A DNA stretch of 26,412 nt from Pseudomonadota bacterium (GTDB lineage Bacteria; Pseudomonadota; Gammaproteobacteria; Pseudomonadales; Oleiphilaceae): the NCBI GenBank assembly GCA_023430625.1, contig JAEZAA010000248.1, positions 1 through 26,412 on the forward strand. The letters are read 5' to 3'. Of the stretch, positions 15,094 through 23,952 are shown in pieces. The position numbers and the translations under genes are program-made. Position 1 is the first letter of the stretch, and every line of letters starts with the position of its first letter. The notes under the pieces are model-generated. The model was given only the letters and a program-made list of their open reading frames with translations. It was not told where the DNA came from and did not search any database.

Positions 15094-17037
15094 ATGAAAA
15101 GGTATTTAGCGGCACTGCCCCTCCTCTGCGCCCTCAATGCGCTGGCCGATGACCAGAAAGCCCTGCAGTACTATCAAAAAGGCATGAGCCAGGAGCGCGC
15201 GGGAAATCTGGAAGCGGCCCTGGAGCTTTATGAAAAGGCTATCCGGGAAAAGTCCTACGATGGATCGATCAAGATTCCCGGCACCATTGAGAATGTGTGG
15301 GTCGAGACGCCTCGTGGCATGGTCCGTGAGAAGGTTGAGCGGGGCGCTAGTAGCGAGTCCTATTATCCCAACCAGCGCCGCGAGCGTGTACTCGCCGAGC
15401 TGGACGAGCGCCGGACACAACAACAGGCCGACGAGGGAAGACGTCAGAAGTTCGCGAATCCGCCCGCCCTCAAGCTTGCCGTGCAGTTCGTCGATTCAGA
15501 CCGCTCCAATTCAGTATCCGGCGGTGAACAGGGCAAGCTGGTCATCACCGTCTATAACAACGGCAAGGCTGCGGCGGATGACGTCACGTTAAGCATACAG
15601 GTCGATAACAAGAAGCTTGAACTGGACGATCCGATCAGGATCAGTCGCATCGAGCCGGGCGACAGTGTGGTGAAGTCCATCGGATTCGAAGCCCTGAAAA
15701 GTCTGGAGGCAGGCAACCTTGTGTTTACCGCCACGGCCACGGAAAAGGATGGATTTAACGCTCCGGAACAGGCTGTCGCCGTCCAGTCCGTGCCATTCAA
15801 GGCGCCCGAGTTGCTAATAGGAAAGGCAACCATCATTCCGGGTGCGGGCAACCTCAGTTACCTGACGTACGAAATTTCCAACCGGGGCGAGGGCACCGCA
15901 CGCGATGTGGAGGTTGAGCTCGGCACCGACAGCAAGGTCATTCTGGAGAATGAGGGCGATCTCCTAACGAATGTCGGCACGCTCCCCCCTGGCGCCTCCT
16001 ACAGCTTCAAGATCGGCTTTTATTCCAGTATCGCGCCCGGTAGCGAAGCGCCTTTTCGTCTTCGTATTAAGGAACAAGATCCGGAGAACCACGTGAGCAG
16101 CCAGATTGCGGCCGTCATGCCGAGCCGCAGCACCATCGGCGGCTCGGGCATTACCACGCTGGTTGCCGCGGCGTCCACGCTACTGGACAACGTCTCGGCG
16201 CGTATTCCTGAAGGGACGGACATCAAGCCCTTCTCAGTGGGCCTGGTGATTGGCAACAAAAATTACGAACATCTGGATCCAGTTCGCTTCGCGGACAATG
16301 ACGCACGCGTGGTCGGCAACTATCTCGTCAAAACCATGGGTTATCCCGAGCGCGGGGTACAGGTGATACAGGACATGCGCTCCCTCGACTTCAAGCGCAT
16401 GTTCGGAACCAGGGACGAAGGCTTCAAGAATGGCGAGCTTTACGCCCGGGTTCAATTGAACAAGCGCAAGGTCGATAATCCCGCCGTCTTCATCTATTAC
16501 TCCGGCCATGGCGCGCCCGAGCAAAGCGAAGGTGGTCGTGCGTACCTGGTGCCGGTGGACGCGGCGGTTCGGGATATTCAGTACGCTGGTTATCGGCTGG
16601 AGGACTTTTACGACGCCATTGCAGCGCTTCCCACCACCAATGTAACCGTGGTGCTCGACTCCTGCTTTTCCGGCCAGAGTAACGATGGTCTGCTGCAAAA
16701 GGATATCAGCCCTGCCATGCTGAAAGTGGCGAAGACCGTTACTCCCTCCACCCTGTCCAACGCCTCGGTCTTTACCAGCACCGCGCCCAATCAGGTCAGT
16801 TACTGGTACGAGCAGGCCGGACACAGCCTCTTTACCTATCATTTTCTGCGAGGATTGCAGGGGCGTGCCGATGACCAGAAAGAAGGCGGTAACGGCGATG
16901 GTCAAGTCACTGCCGAGGAGCTGCACAGCTTTTTGTCCTGGCATGTGGAAGAGTTCACCATCAATCGGCCTTCAACCCAAACGCCGCTACTGGTTGGCAA
17001 TAAATCACAGGTTCTAGCCAAATATGCGACGCCGTAA
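15094..17037 (+). CDS. Exported caspase-like (peptidase C14) protein with TPR, CARDB-like and EF-hand regions
   Basis: 647 aa from ATG 15094; TTG 15088 in the same frame is less likely. A signal peptide ends near LNALA (residue 18). A TPR unit follows (about 19-55), then two CARDB-like beta-sandwich domains (about 125-225 and 238-335). The caspase-like domain runs from about 380 to 640. It has VGLVIGNKNYEHL, a catalytic His472 in YYSGHGAP and Cys524 in VVLDSCFSGQ, so the dyad is intact. Within it, GNGDGQVTAEEL (about 599-610) is an EF-hand-like calcium loop. Most bacterial caspase-like proteins are cytoplasmic; this one should act in the periplasm or outside. Its last 14 bases overlap the DUF4384 gene, which points to translational coupling. 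Substrate unknown. Confidence 0.9.
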   Translation: MKRYLAALPLLCALNALADDQKALQYYQKGMSQERAGNLEAALELYEKAIREKSYDGSIKIPGTIENVWVETPRGMVREKVERGASSESYYPNQRRERVLAELDERRTQQQADEGRRQKFANPPALKLAVQFVDSDRSNSVSGGEQGKLVITVYNNGKAAADDVTLSIQVDNKKLELDDPIRISRIEPGDSVVKSIGFEALKSLEAGNLVFTATATEKDGFNAPEQAVAVQSVPFKAPELLIGKATIIPGAGNLSYLTYEISNRGEGTARDVEVELGTDSKVILENEGDLLTNVGTLPPGASYSFKIGFYSSIAPGSEAPFRLRIKEQDPENHVSSQIAAVMPSRSTIGGSGITTLVAAASTLLDNVSARIPEGTDIKPFSVGLVIGNKNYEHLDPVRFADNDARVVGNYLVKTMGYPERGVQVIQDMRSLDFKRMFGTRDEGFKNGELYARVQLNKRKVDNPAVFIYYSGHGAPEQSEGGRAYLVPVDAAVRDIQYAGYRLEDFYDAIAALPTTNVTVVLDSCFSGQSNDGLLQKDISPAMLKVAKTVTPSTLSNASVFTSTAPNQVSYWYEQAGHSLFTYHFLRGLQGRADDQKEGGNGDGQVTAEELHSFLSWHVEEFTINRPSTQTPLLVGNKSQVLAKYATP

Positions 17038-18142
17038 GTTAGGGTGGTATACGGGGCAATTGATCCTGATCAGTTGCCTCTCGGCACAGCCGGCCCAGGC
17101 CTTCTTCTTTGACGACAAATCGGACGAGACAGGCGAGCCTCTCTGTGTCGCGGAGATGAACAAGCCACTCCGGACCGGCTTCGTTCGCGGCTTCGGCCAG
17201 GGGGACAGTTTTCGCACAGCCAAGTCCGACGCCCTGCGGGATATTGCAGAAACCGTCAGTGTGCGATTGCAAGGCAAAACCGAGACCAGCACCCGGCTCA
17301 GGAATGACCAGGCCTCAAGAGAGTTTTCCGAGGAAATCTCCATGGAAACCTCGGCAAGCTTCTCGGACGCGGAGCAGATCTGCGCACTCCAGCGGCCGTC
17401 CGATGGCCGCTGGTTCGCCGTCTTTGAAGTCGATACCCGCAGCCCCATTCAACGCTTTGGCGTCAAGCTGGCGGCAAAGGCCGGCTACCCGACTACCGTG
17501 GAATTGCAGGGCGACCGGCACTTCCTATACTCCCAGCTGGCGGATCAGCTGCGCAGCGTCTTGCGCGGGCAGGCGCGACAGCAAAAGCAAACCGTCTTGC
17601 CGATTCAGCTCGAGCGTCAGCATGGGGGATGGTACCTCCTGGCGTTAGGCGAACAGGTACGGCTTCGAGACAGCCAGATCCTAGACGCGATCTACATCAA
17701 GTCCTCGCCTCGCGTATTGCTAAGCCTCGCGAGCCATGGCAAGACAGAGAGTGATCTGGTTCAGCTGGTGGCGGGCGAGGAGTTCCACCTGGATATCCAT
17801 GTCAGCGAATCGGGCTACCTCTCTCTTTTCAATGTCTACGGTGATGGTCGAGTTGCGAATTTAGCCCTCAACCAACCGGCCGGTGCACAAGCGTCTCTTC
17901 GTATTCCTGGTGAAGGTCAGTTGCTCCAGGCCGGTCTCCTGCAAGAAGGCGAGCCGGCGGAAGATCTTTATGTTGCGGTTTTAACCCAGGCGGCGATTAC
18001 GCCCGCCGGTATTCAGCAGCTCCGGGAGAACGCCGGCCTGGTTTCCGGCGAGAGCAGCTTTAGTCTGCATAGTCTGTTGAAGCTACTTGACACGGAGGAG
18101 GCGGAGCTCGCCTCGCTGAGGGTCACCACCCTGCCCAACTGA
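17024..18142 (+). CDS. LPP20-like / DUF4384 exported protein
   Basis: 372 aa with a signal peptide ending near AQPAQA (residue 26). Residues about 50-135 resemble the LPP20/FlgT-like fold (GFVRGFGQGDSFRTAKSDA, then RLQGKTETST), with two Cys residues (41 and 120) that could form a disulfide. Residues about 245-325 match DUF4384 (FHLDIHVSESGYLSLFNVY, then GDGRVANL). DUF4384 domains are repeatedly found fused to or beside caspase-like and TPR proteins, and that is the case here: the start codon lies inside the end of the protease gene. It could be a partner, inhibitor or substrate adaptor of the protease. No catalytic motif is visible. Family assignment of the C-terminal part is firmer than that of the N-terminal part. 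Confidence 0.83.
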   Translation: MRRRKLGWYTGQLILISCLSAQPAQAFFFDDKSDETGEPLCVAEMNKPLRTGFVRGFGQGDSFRTAKSDALRDIAETVSVRLQGKTETSTRLRNDQASREFSEEISMETSASFSDAEQICALQRPSDGRWFAVFEVDTRSPIQRFGVKLAAKAGYPTTVELQGDRHFLYSQLADQLRSVLRGQARQQKQTVLPIQLERQHGGWYLLALGEQVRLRDSQILDAIYIKSSPRVLLSLASHGKTESDLVQLVAGEEFHLDIHVSESGYLSLFNVYGDGRVANLALNQPAGAQASLRIPGEGQLLQAGLLQEGEPAEDLYVAVLTQAAITPAGIQQLRENAGLVSGESSFSLHSLLKLLDTEEAELASLRVTTLPN

Positions 18143-18178
18143 CCCATTCATTTCTATCGATTGAGCATAGGAGCTGTC

Positions 18179-19561
18179 ATGCCTCCCCTGAAGAAGACGC
18201 TTATCGCCCTCGGCATGCCCCTGTTCTGTGTCACCCTGGCCGCCCATGTACAAGCCTCTGACTTCACGGCCTGGAAACAGAGCCAGCAACAGGGCTTTGC
18301 GTCTTATCTAAACGCGCAACAGCAAGCATTCGCGACCATGCTGAAGTCTGATTGGGAGGAGTATTCGGGCAAGCTTTCAATCCGCGACAACTATGCTCCC
18401 AAGCCGCTCTCCCCGCCATCCGCAACGCCGGAAGATACACCCAGGACGCCGGCCCAACCAGCCTCGCCTCCTCCCAGGCAGCCTGCCCCCGCGCTCACGA
18501 CGCCGGTGGCTCCCAAAGGGGCGCTTGTCTTTCTCGGCCACGCGCTTTCCCCGCCAAGCTGGCCGGTTCGACTCAACGCCCCACTCAACGACGCCAAAGC
18601 CTTGGCCCATGCGTACCAAACCCTGGCCGCGCATCCTGCCAGCACCCAATTGGTTCAATGGCTGAATCAACAGCGCCAGGACCTGCACCTCGGCGCCTGG
18701 GGCACATGGCAGCTCGTACACAGGATCGCAGGGGGCTCGGGACCGGAAACCTCCGTCAAGGTGTGGTTCCTGTTACTTGAGCTGGGCTACGACGTGAAGC
18801 TGGGATTCAATGCAAGCAGGATTGCCGTGCTTCCCCAGGTTCAACAAACGGTGTATTGGAAACAGTATTACACCAGCGCGGGTCTGAAATACGTCGACCT
18901 GGCCCAAGAAGAATCGACCTCCAGCCGGCTCTTCTTGCATGGCAACACGGATGCGAACCGCAAGCCGTTCGATCTATCGTTTACGCAGGTACCGAAAACC
19001 AGACCAGTGGCTCGGACGATTTCCCTGGTCAATGGCAGCGACCGTCTCGACCTGACCTACGATGCGGAGCTTGCGCGGTATTACCATCGACACCCGACCA
19101 TTGCCCTTTCCTATTACTTTAACGCTCCCCTGGGACCGCTCCTGGAAGATTCCCTGCAACAATCCTGGCAGAGACTGAACCTCGAGCAGGGGAGTCAGCT
19201 TGCCAGCCTTAACCGAATGCTGGGATTGGTACAGTATGGCGTCAGATACGAACTAGATAAGCAGCAATTTAGCACCGAGGAGTATTACCAGTTACCAGAG
19301 GAGTTACTGGCCAATGGCGCGGGCGACTGTGAGGATCGTTCAATTCTCTTTGCCAGGATGATTCGCCACCTCATGAAACAGGATGTGATTGGCCTGCATT
19401 ATCCAGGACACGTTGCCACTGCCGTAAAAATCGATGGGGCCGGCACCGCATACAAATTAGAGAACGCCCGCTATCTGGTGGCTGATCCAACCTATATTGG
19501 GAGCAGAGCCGGAGAAGAGATGCCGGATTTGGCGGATGTCTCGCCATCCTTTATCCGTTAG
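18179..19561 (+). CDS. Exported transglutaminase-like cysteine enzyme
   Basis: 460 aa from ATG 18179, which has AGGAG 5 bases upstream; TTG 18161 is in frame but less likely. A signal peptide ends near HVQA (residue 26). Residues 29-61 are three 11-residue repeats of the type F-x-x-(W/Y/M)-x-x-x-Q-Q-Q-x, likely a coiled-coil stalk. A Pro-rich linker follows (about 74-110), then a long middle domain. The C-terminal transglutaminase-like core shows Cys384 in GAGDCEDRS, His411 in YPGHVATAV and Asp436 in VADPTYIG, so the triad is complete. Such enzymes act as cysteine proteases, amidases or crosslinkers. It is the last gene of the plus-strand run and lies 36 bases after the DUF4384 gene. A role with the caspase-like protease in the periplasm is inferred from position. 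Confidence 0.87.
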   Translation: MPPLKKTLIALGMPLFCVTLAAHVQASDFTAWKQSQQQGFASYLNAQQQAFATMLKSDWEEYSGKLSIRDNYAPKPLSPPSATPEDTPRTPAQPASPPPRQPAPALTTPVAPKGALVFLGHALSPPSWPVRLNAPLNDAKALAHAYQTLAAHPASTQLVQWLNQQRQDLHLGAWGTWQLVHRIAGGSGPETSVKVWFLLLELGYDVKLGFNASRIAVLPQVQQTVYWKQYYTSAGLKYVDLAQEESTSSRLFLHGNTDANRKPFDLSFTQVPKTRPVARTISLVNGSDRLDLTYDAELARYYHRHPTIALSYYFNAPLGPLLEDSLQQSWQRLNLEQGSQLASLNRMLGLVQYGVRYELDKQQFSTEEYYQLPEELLANGAGDCEDRSILFARMIRHLMKQDVIGLHYPGHVATAVKIDGAGTAYKLENARYLVADPTYIGSRAGEEMPDLADVSPSFIR

Positions 19562-19573
19562 GCCTCGCAGGGT

Positions 19574-19597
19574 GCCCCTAGCCGGGCCCCTAGCCAG
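19574..19597. repeat. 12-bp tandem duplication between convergent genes
   Basis: GCCCCTAGCCGG (19574-19585) is followed directly by GCCCCTAGCCAG (19586-19597). It fills most of the 43-base gap between the transglutaminase stop and the stop of the convergent sensor gene. No terminator hairpin is evident here. Confidence 0.55.
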
Positions 19598-19604
19598 ATG
19601 CCAC

Positions 19605-22600
19605 CTAAGGCAAAATGGAATCCTTGAAGCTTTCAATCAGATCCGCGCTGGACAAGGGACGGCTTTTCACATACCCCTGCACCAGATCGCAGCCGATCTC
19701 CCGCAGGAAATCCATTTGTTCCCCCGTTTCCACCCCTTCGGCAATGACCGGAATCTGCAGACTCTTCCCCAGGGACACGATCGCGGCTGCGATGGCCTTG
19801 TCGTTTTCGTTGTGGGGGATGTCCTGCATGAACACGCCCGCGATCTTGATCTTGTCGATGGGCAGCCGACGCAAGTGGCTCAGGGATGAATAGCCGGTGC
19901 CGAAATCGTCGATGGCGACCTTGATGCCCTGGGCACTGAGGGTTCGGATCACCGCCTCGCTGCGCTCCGAGTCCTGCAGCACGCTCTCGGTGACCTCCAC
20001 TTCCAACTGCAACTGGCCCGGTTTCATGCCGTTGTCCGCCAGAATACTCATGACCCGCTGCACGAAATTGTCCCGCACCAACTGATGCACGGACACATTC
20101 ACCGATACCAAGGGTATATTCAGCCCCAGTTGTTGCCAGCGGGCTTTCTGGCGACAGGCCTCCGCCATCACCCAAGCGCCGATCTTGATGATGAGCCCGG
20201 TTTCCTCGGCCAACCAGATGAAATGATCCGGCCCCAGCAGGCCCTGAGTCGGATGACTCCAACGCAGCAAGGCTTCCACGCCCACCATTTCCCCTGTTTC
20301 CAGCGAGAACTGGGGCTGGTAATGCAGCACGAACTCCTGATTCTGAATGGCCATCCGCAACTCGTTTTCAAGCACCAGATGCCGCGCCGCCCGCTCCGTC
20401 ATTTCGGTGGAATAGAACTCGAACATCCCCTTGCCCCGTTCCTTGGCCCGGTACAGCGCCGCGTCCGCCGCCATGCACAGGCTTTCACTGGCAAAGGCAT
20501 CCACCGGATACAGGCTAATGCCGATACTGACGCCGACCGCCACCCAGCGCCCGGCAATCATCACCGGCTGTTCGATGGAGGTGATGATCTTCTCGGCCAC
20601 GCTGAGGACATCTTGCGGCTGATGCAGATGGCGGAGAATGATGGTGAACTCGTCGCCGCCCAGACGGCTGACCGTGTCTTCCTCGCGCACGCAGTGGCGC
20701 AAAGTCTGCGCCACCGATTGCAGCAGCTCGTCGCCAGCGGCATGGCCGAGGGTGTCGTTGACGTACTTGAAGCGGTCCAGATCCAGGAAGAACAACCCCA
20801 CCTTGGTCTTTTCCCGCTGGGCCTCGATCAGCGCCTGATCCAGTTGGGTCTGGAACGCCAGGCGATTCGGCAGGCCGGTTAGGGAATCATGATGGGCCAG
20901 GTACAGCAGGCGTGACTCGGCTTCCTTGATGGCACTGATATCGGACAACGCCGCAACATGATGGGTCACCCGGCCCTGCGAGTCGGTGACCACGCTGATA
21001 TTGACCCAGGCCGGAAACAGCTCGCCGCTGCGCCGCCGGCACCAGATCTCCCCCTGCCAACGTCCGGTCTCGCGCAGGGTTTCCCACAGCTGATAGTAAA
21101 AAGTCTCGCTGTGGCGCAGCGATTCACTGTGCTGGACGGAGTCGCCCGGCTGGACCGGCGGCTCCAAGGCGGCATTTGAATCGCCCCGCTGCCCAAAGTC
21201 CAGGGTCGTGCCAATGGCCTCATCCCGCCCAAAGCCCAGCATGGCGCCGTAGGCAGGATTGACATTGATGATGGTACGCGCGGCATCAGCGATGATGATC
21301 GCCTCATGGGTACTCTCGAACACCACATGCGCCTGCCGGAGTTGCTCTTCGGTCAGTTTGCGCTCGGTGATGTCGGTGGCAATGCCCGCCACCGACGTGA
21401 TGTTGCCCTGCTCGTCAAAGACCGGAAAACTACGGGCGAAAATCCAGCGCAGGCCGCCGTCCGGGCGCAGGATCCGGTATTCCATCTCCCAGCGCGCGTT
21501 CGGATCTCTCACGGTGTGCAGGACCCGCTCGCGGTCATCCGGATGCACCGTCTCGCCCAGCGCGCGCGCATTCGCCAAAATGCGATCAGACGGCTGCCCC
21601 CAGATCCGCTCGAAGGCGGGACTGAGGTAGAGTATCCGCCGCGTGCCGGGGGTGCCCACCCAGAACACATCCTCCACGGTCTCCGTAATCTGCCGGAACA
21701 TTTGCTCGCTTTCCCGCAGCTTTCGGGCGGCAATTACCTGATCGGTAACATCGAGCACCGTGCCGAACACCTGTTCGGGTTCGCCCTTCGCGTCGAAGAC
21801 GACCTCGCCCCTGTCCTGAATGTGACGGATGCTGCCATCCGGGTGCAGGACCCGGTATTTGATTTCATAGGGCTGATGCGTGCGCAGGATCGACTCAATG
21901 GTCCGATTCACGAGATCCTGATCATCTGGGTGTACCGCTGCCACATAGGTCGCCACATCCGTAAGCCCACTTGAGAAGTCGAAGCCGAAAATTCTGCGGG
22001 CCTCCTCTGACCACTCGATCTCGCCGCGCTGGAGATGCCAGAGCCAGCTGCCAATGTGCGCGATCCGCTGGGACTCCGCCAATAGGTGGCGCTTACGCTC
22101 CAGCTCCTGCTCCAGTCGCTTGCGTTCCGTGATGTCGGTGGAGATGCCACAGATCACATCGCCATACCCGGTTTGGCGCAGGGGAAATTTGACGGACAGA
22201 TAAACCATCTCGCCTTGGGGCCCCGGTAAACGGTCCTCATAGTTGACGGGTTTGCCACCGGCCAGAACCTCCCGGTCATGGGCGCGAAACTCGGTCGCGA
22301 CATCCAGCGGCAGTAAATCGAAGTCCGTCTTGCCGACCACCTCCTCCACCGGACGCGAAAATACCTCGGCGGCGCGGCGATTCACGAACAAATAATGCCC
22401 CGCGCGGTCCTTCAGGTAGGCCAGGGTGCTGGTGTTGTCCATGATCATGCGCAACTTCTCTTCCCGGTCGCGTAGGACCGCCTTCTGCCCTTGTGTGTAG
22501 GCCCTGGCCCAGGCCAGCAGCCCACAAACAAACAGCAGCAACAGGCATATCGTCAGCCAGTCTTCGTTCTGACGAAAGGCCTCCAGTGGCCTGAAGCGCA

Positions 22601-23579
22601 AAGACTCGGCCGGAATCCGGCTTACCAGTTTCCAGGCTTCCCCGCCGAACAGCACCGATTGGGGCGTTCGATTCAAGGCAATTTGCCGTGCCAGTTGCTG
22701 GGCCGGACGGATGGTGACGAACACGAACGTGCCCTCGGCCGTGGCCAAATGTCCGCTGGCAGTCTGGCGGATGTGCCGCCACGCCTTGGGGTACAGGGCG
22801 CCATAACCTTCCGCTGACCGGCCGTCGCCAGGCAGTGAGCGATCCCCTGATAAGTTGCGGTGAAGCCAGAGCCCCTGGCTGTTGAGCATTACGGGTTCAC
22901 TGGTAATGGTCGTCTGGAACTGATCAGTATTTTCCAACAGGCTCTCAAACAGCAGGTGCATGACCAGCACACCCCGAGGCTCGCCCCGGTCATCGGACAC
23001 CGGTGTTGCAATGCGTAGGCTCGGGCGATGCCGCGATGGCTCGGCCACGCCGGGATCCGCCTGAGCGGGAAGCAGATCGATGCGAGAGAGATAAATGGCG
23101 CTGTCGGGCAGCTGAAACACCTCCCGCGCCTCGGCGCTGGCCTGGCCAGTGGTCAGCTCGCTGGGCCGAGCCACGCGCGGGCCGTCGGGCCTGCGTTCCA
23201 CCCGCGCCATCTCGCCCCCGTTGCGATCAAGCAGCTCGATCCGATCATAAAGCCCTACGGTGCCGAGAAAGAGCGCCAATTGTTCGTTGACCGCTGCCAG
23301 GTCGGCCGCGCTGCCACTCGTTAAATAGCTGCGGATGATCGGCCCCTGCCGCAGGATGTTGAGATCCAGCACACCCCGTTCGATGTGCTGGAAAAAGCTC
23401 GTGCCCATGGCCTCCAGCGAACTCTGCTCCTGCTCCAGAATACCGCTGACGCGCTGCTGGTTCCGTTGATACAGCGTCCAAGAGAGAATGGCGCTGAACG
23501 CCAGTACAAAGAATATGAAATACAGCGCAAACGTCTTCGCGAAGTCCCGCCAGGAAAGCGATGTTGGATGGAGCATCAT
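19605..23579 (-). CDS. Membrane sensor with four PAS domains, GGDEF and EAL
   Basis: 1324 aa. A membrane helix (about 15-35) and a second (about 341-358) bracket a periplasmic sensor domain of Cache/CHASE-like size. Four PAS/PAC units follow, at about 375-488, 500-615, 625-740 and 748-885; two end in DITERK and one in TDQVIAARK. The GGDEF domain has an intact GGDEF (974-978) and an RxxD inhibitory site (Arg965-Asp968). The EAL domain carries EALLRW (1102-1107), VNVSVHQL, TESVL, DDFGTGYSS and EGVE. In the usual LKID motif it reads IKIA (Ala1247), which might lower phosphodiesterase activity. Start at ATG 23579, or 23576 just after it; GAGGA is upstream. The gene is divergent from the PEP-CTERM gene across 373 bases. 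This is a c-di-GMP turnover enzyme with unknown periplasmic signal. Confidence 0.93.
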   Translation of the reverse strand: MMLHPTSLSWRDFAKTFALYFIFFVLAFSAILSWTLYQRNQQRVSGILEQEQSSLEAMGTSFFQHIERGVLDLNILRQGPIIRSYLTSGSAADLAAVNEQLALFLGTVGLYDRIELLDRNGGEMARVERRPDGPRVARPSELTTGQASAEAREVFQLPDSAIYLSRIDLLPAQADPGVAEPSRHRPSLRIATPVSDDRGEPRGVLVMHLLFESLLENTDQFQTTITSEPVMLNSQGLWLHRNLSGDRSLPGDGRSAEGYGALYPKAWRHIRQTASGHLATAEGTFVFVTIRPAQQLARQIALNRTPQSVLFGGEAWKLVSRIPAESLRFRPLEAFRQNEDWLTICLLLLFVCGLLAWARAYTQGQKAVLRDREEKLRMIMDNTSTLAYLKDRAGHYLFVNRRAAEVFSRPVEEVVGKTDFDLLPLDVATEFRAHDREVLAGGKPVNYEDRLPGPQGEMVYLSVKFPLRQTGYGDVICGISTDITERKRLEQELERKRHLLAESQRIAHIGSWLWHLQRGEIEWSEEARRIFGFDFSSGLTDVATYVAAVHPDDQDLVNRTIESILRTHQPYEIKYRVLHPDGSIRHIQDRGEVVFDAKGEPEQVFGTVLDVTDQVIAARKLRESEQMFRQITETVEDVFWVGTPGTRRILYLSPAFERIWGQPSDRILANARALGETVHPDDRERVLHTVRDPNARWEMEYRILRPDGGLRWIFARSFPVFDEQGNITSVAGIATDITERKLTEEQLRQAHVVFESTHEAIIIADAARTIINVNPAYGAMLGFGRDEAIGTTLDFGQRGDSNAALEPPVQPGDSVQHSESLRHSETFYYQLWETLRETGRWQGEIWCRRRSGELFPAWVNISVVTDSQGRVTHHVAALSDISAIKEAESRLLYLAHHDSLTGLPNRLAFQTQLDQALIEAQREKTKVGLFFLDLDRFKYVNDTLGHAAGDELLQSVAQTLRHCVREEDTVSRLGGDEFTIILRHLHQPQDVLSVAEKIITSIEQPVMIAGRWVAVGVSIGISLYPVDAFASESLCMAADAALYRAKERGKGMFEFYSTEMTERAARHLVLENELRMAIQNQEFVLHYQPQFSLETGEMVGVEALLRWSHPTQGLLGPDHFIWLAEETGLIIKIGAWVMAEACRQKARWQQLGLNIPLVSVNVSVHQLVRDNFVQRVMSILADNGMKPGQLQLEVEVTESVLQDSERSEAVIRTLSAQGIKVAIDDFGTGYSSLSHLRRLPIDKIKIAGVFMQDIPHNENDKAIAAAIVSLGKSLQIPVIAEGVETGEQMDFLREIGCDLVQGYVKSRPLSSADLIESFKDSILP

Positions 23580-23897
23580 CAGGCAGGGTCCTCAGCCTAA
23601 CGTTTCCTTAAACGCTCTAGGAGTGTATGTGTGTCGCGCATGGCCTGCCCGAATTCCAGGAGAGCATCACAAACACCGCTCTGACGGCGGATCAGGAGGG
23701 GAAAGGAGAGACCGGGCCGGGCCACCTCTCCAGCAATTAGAATACAGTCGGCCTGTACTCGCGCAACGCAGACGCCTGCCAAACCGCTTTCTAACGCCTG
23801 CGTCGCTAAAAGGAAACGTCGGAAAGTTTTACAGAATGAGCCTCCGCCAGATCGGCATCTGGCAGTCAGGCCCTGTCCTTCACAAATTTGTAAGTGA
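23580..23897. other. Divergent intergenic region without credible gene
   Basis: This stretch lies between the sensor gene (minus) and the PEP-CTERM gene (plus). Short open frames here lack ribosome sites and resemble nothing I know. The 10-mer AAGGAAACGT occurs on the plus strand at 23810-23819 and on the minus strand at 23600-23609. CGGAAAGTTTTACAG starts at 23820, about 80 bases upstream of the sigma-54 promoter, where an activator would bind. Confidence 0.45.
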
Positions 23898-23914
23898 TGG
23901 CCAACTTCTTGCTT
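23898..23914 (+). promoter_or_regulatory. Sigma-54 (-24/-12) promoter of the PEP-CTERM gene
   Basis: TGGCCAACTTCTTGCTT has GG at 23899-23900 and GC at 23911-23912, exactly 10 bases apart as sigma-54 requires, with the strong TTGCTT part. Transcription would begin near 23924, about 30 bases before the start codon. PEP-CTERM genes are known to be driven by RpoN with the PrsK/PrsR pair in several bacteria, which supports the call. Confidence 0.7.
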
Positions 23915-23952
23915 TCACGCAGGCCCCCAACACAAACAATGTTTAAGGACGA

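Noticed and set aside
23597..23782. Small minus-strand frame (61 aa) upstream of the four-PAS sensor
   Set aside because: No ribosome site and no recognisable motif; it lies in the control region.
23488..23946. Plus-strand frame of 152 aa before the PEP-CTERM gene
   Set aside because: It starts inside the sensor gene on the other strand, crosses the sigma-54 promoter and has no family resemblance.
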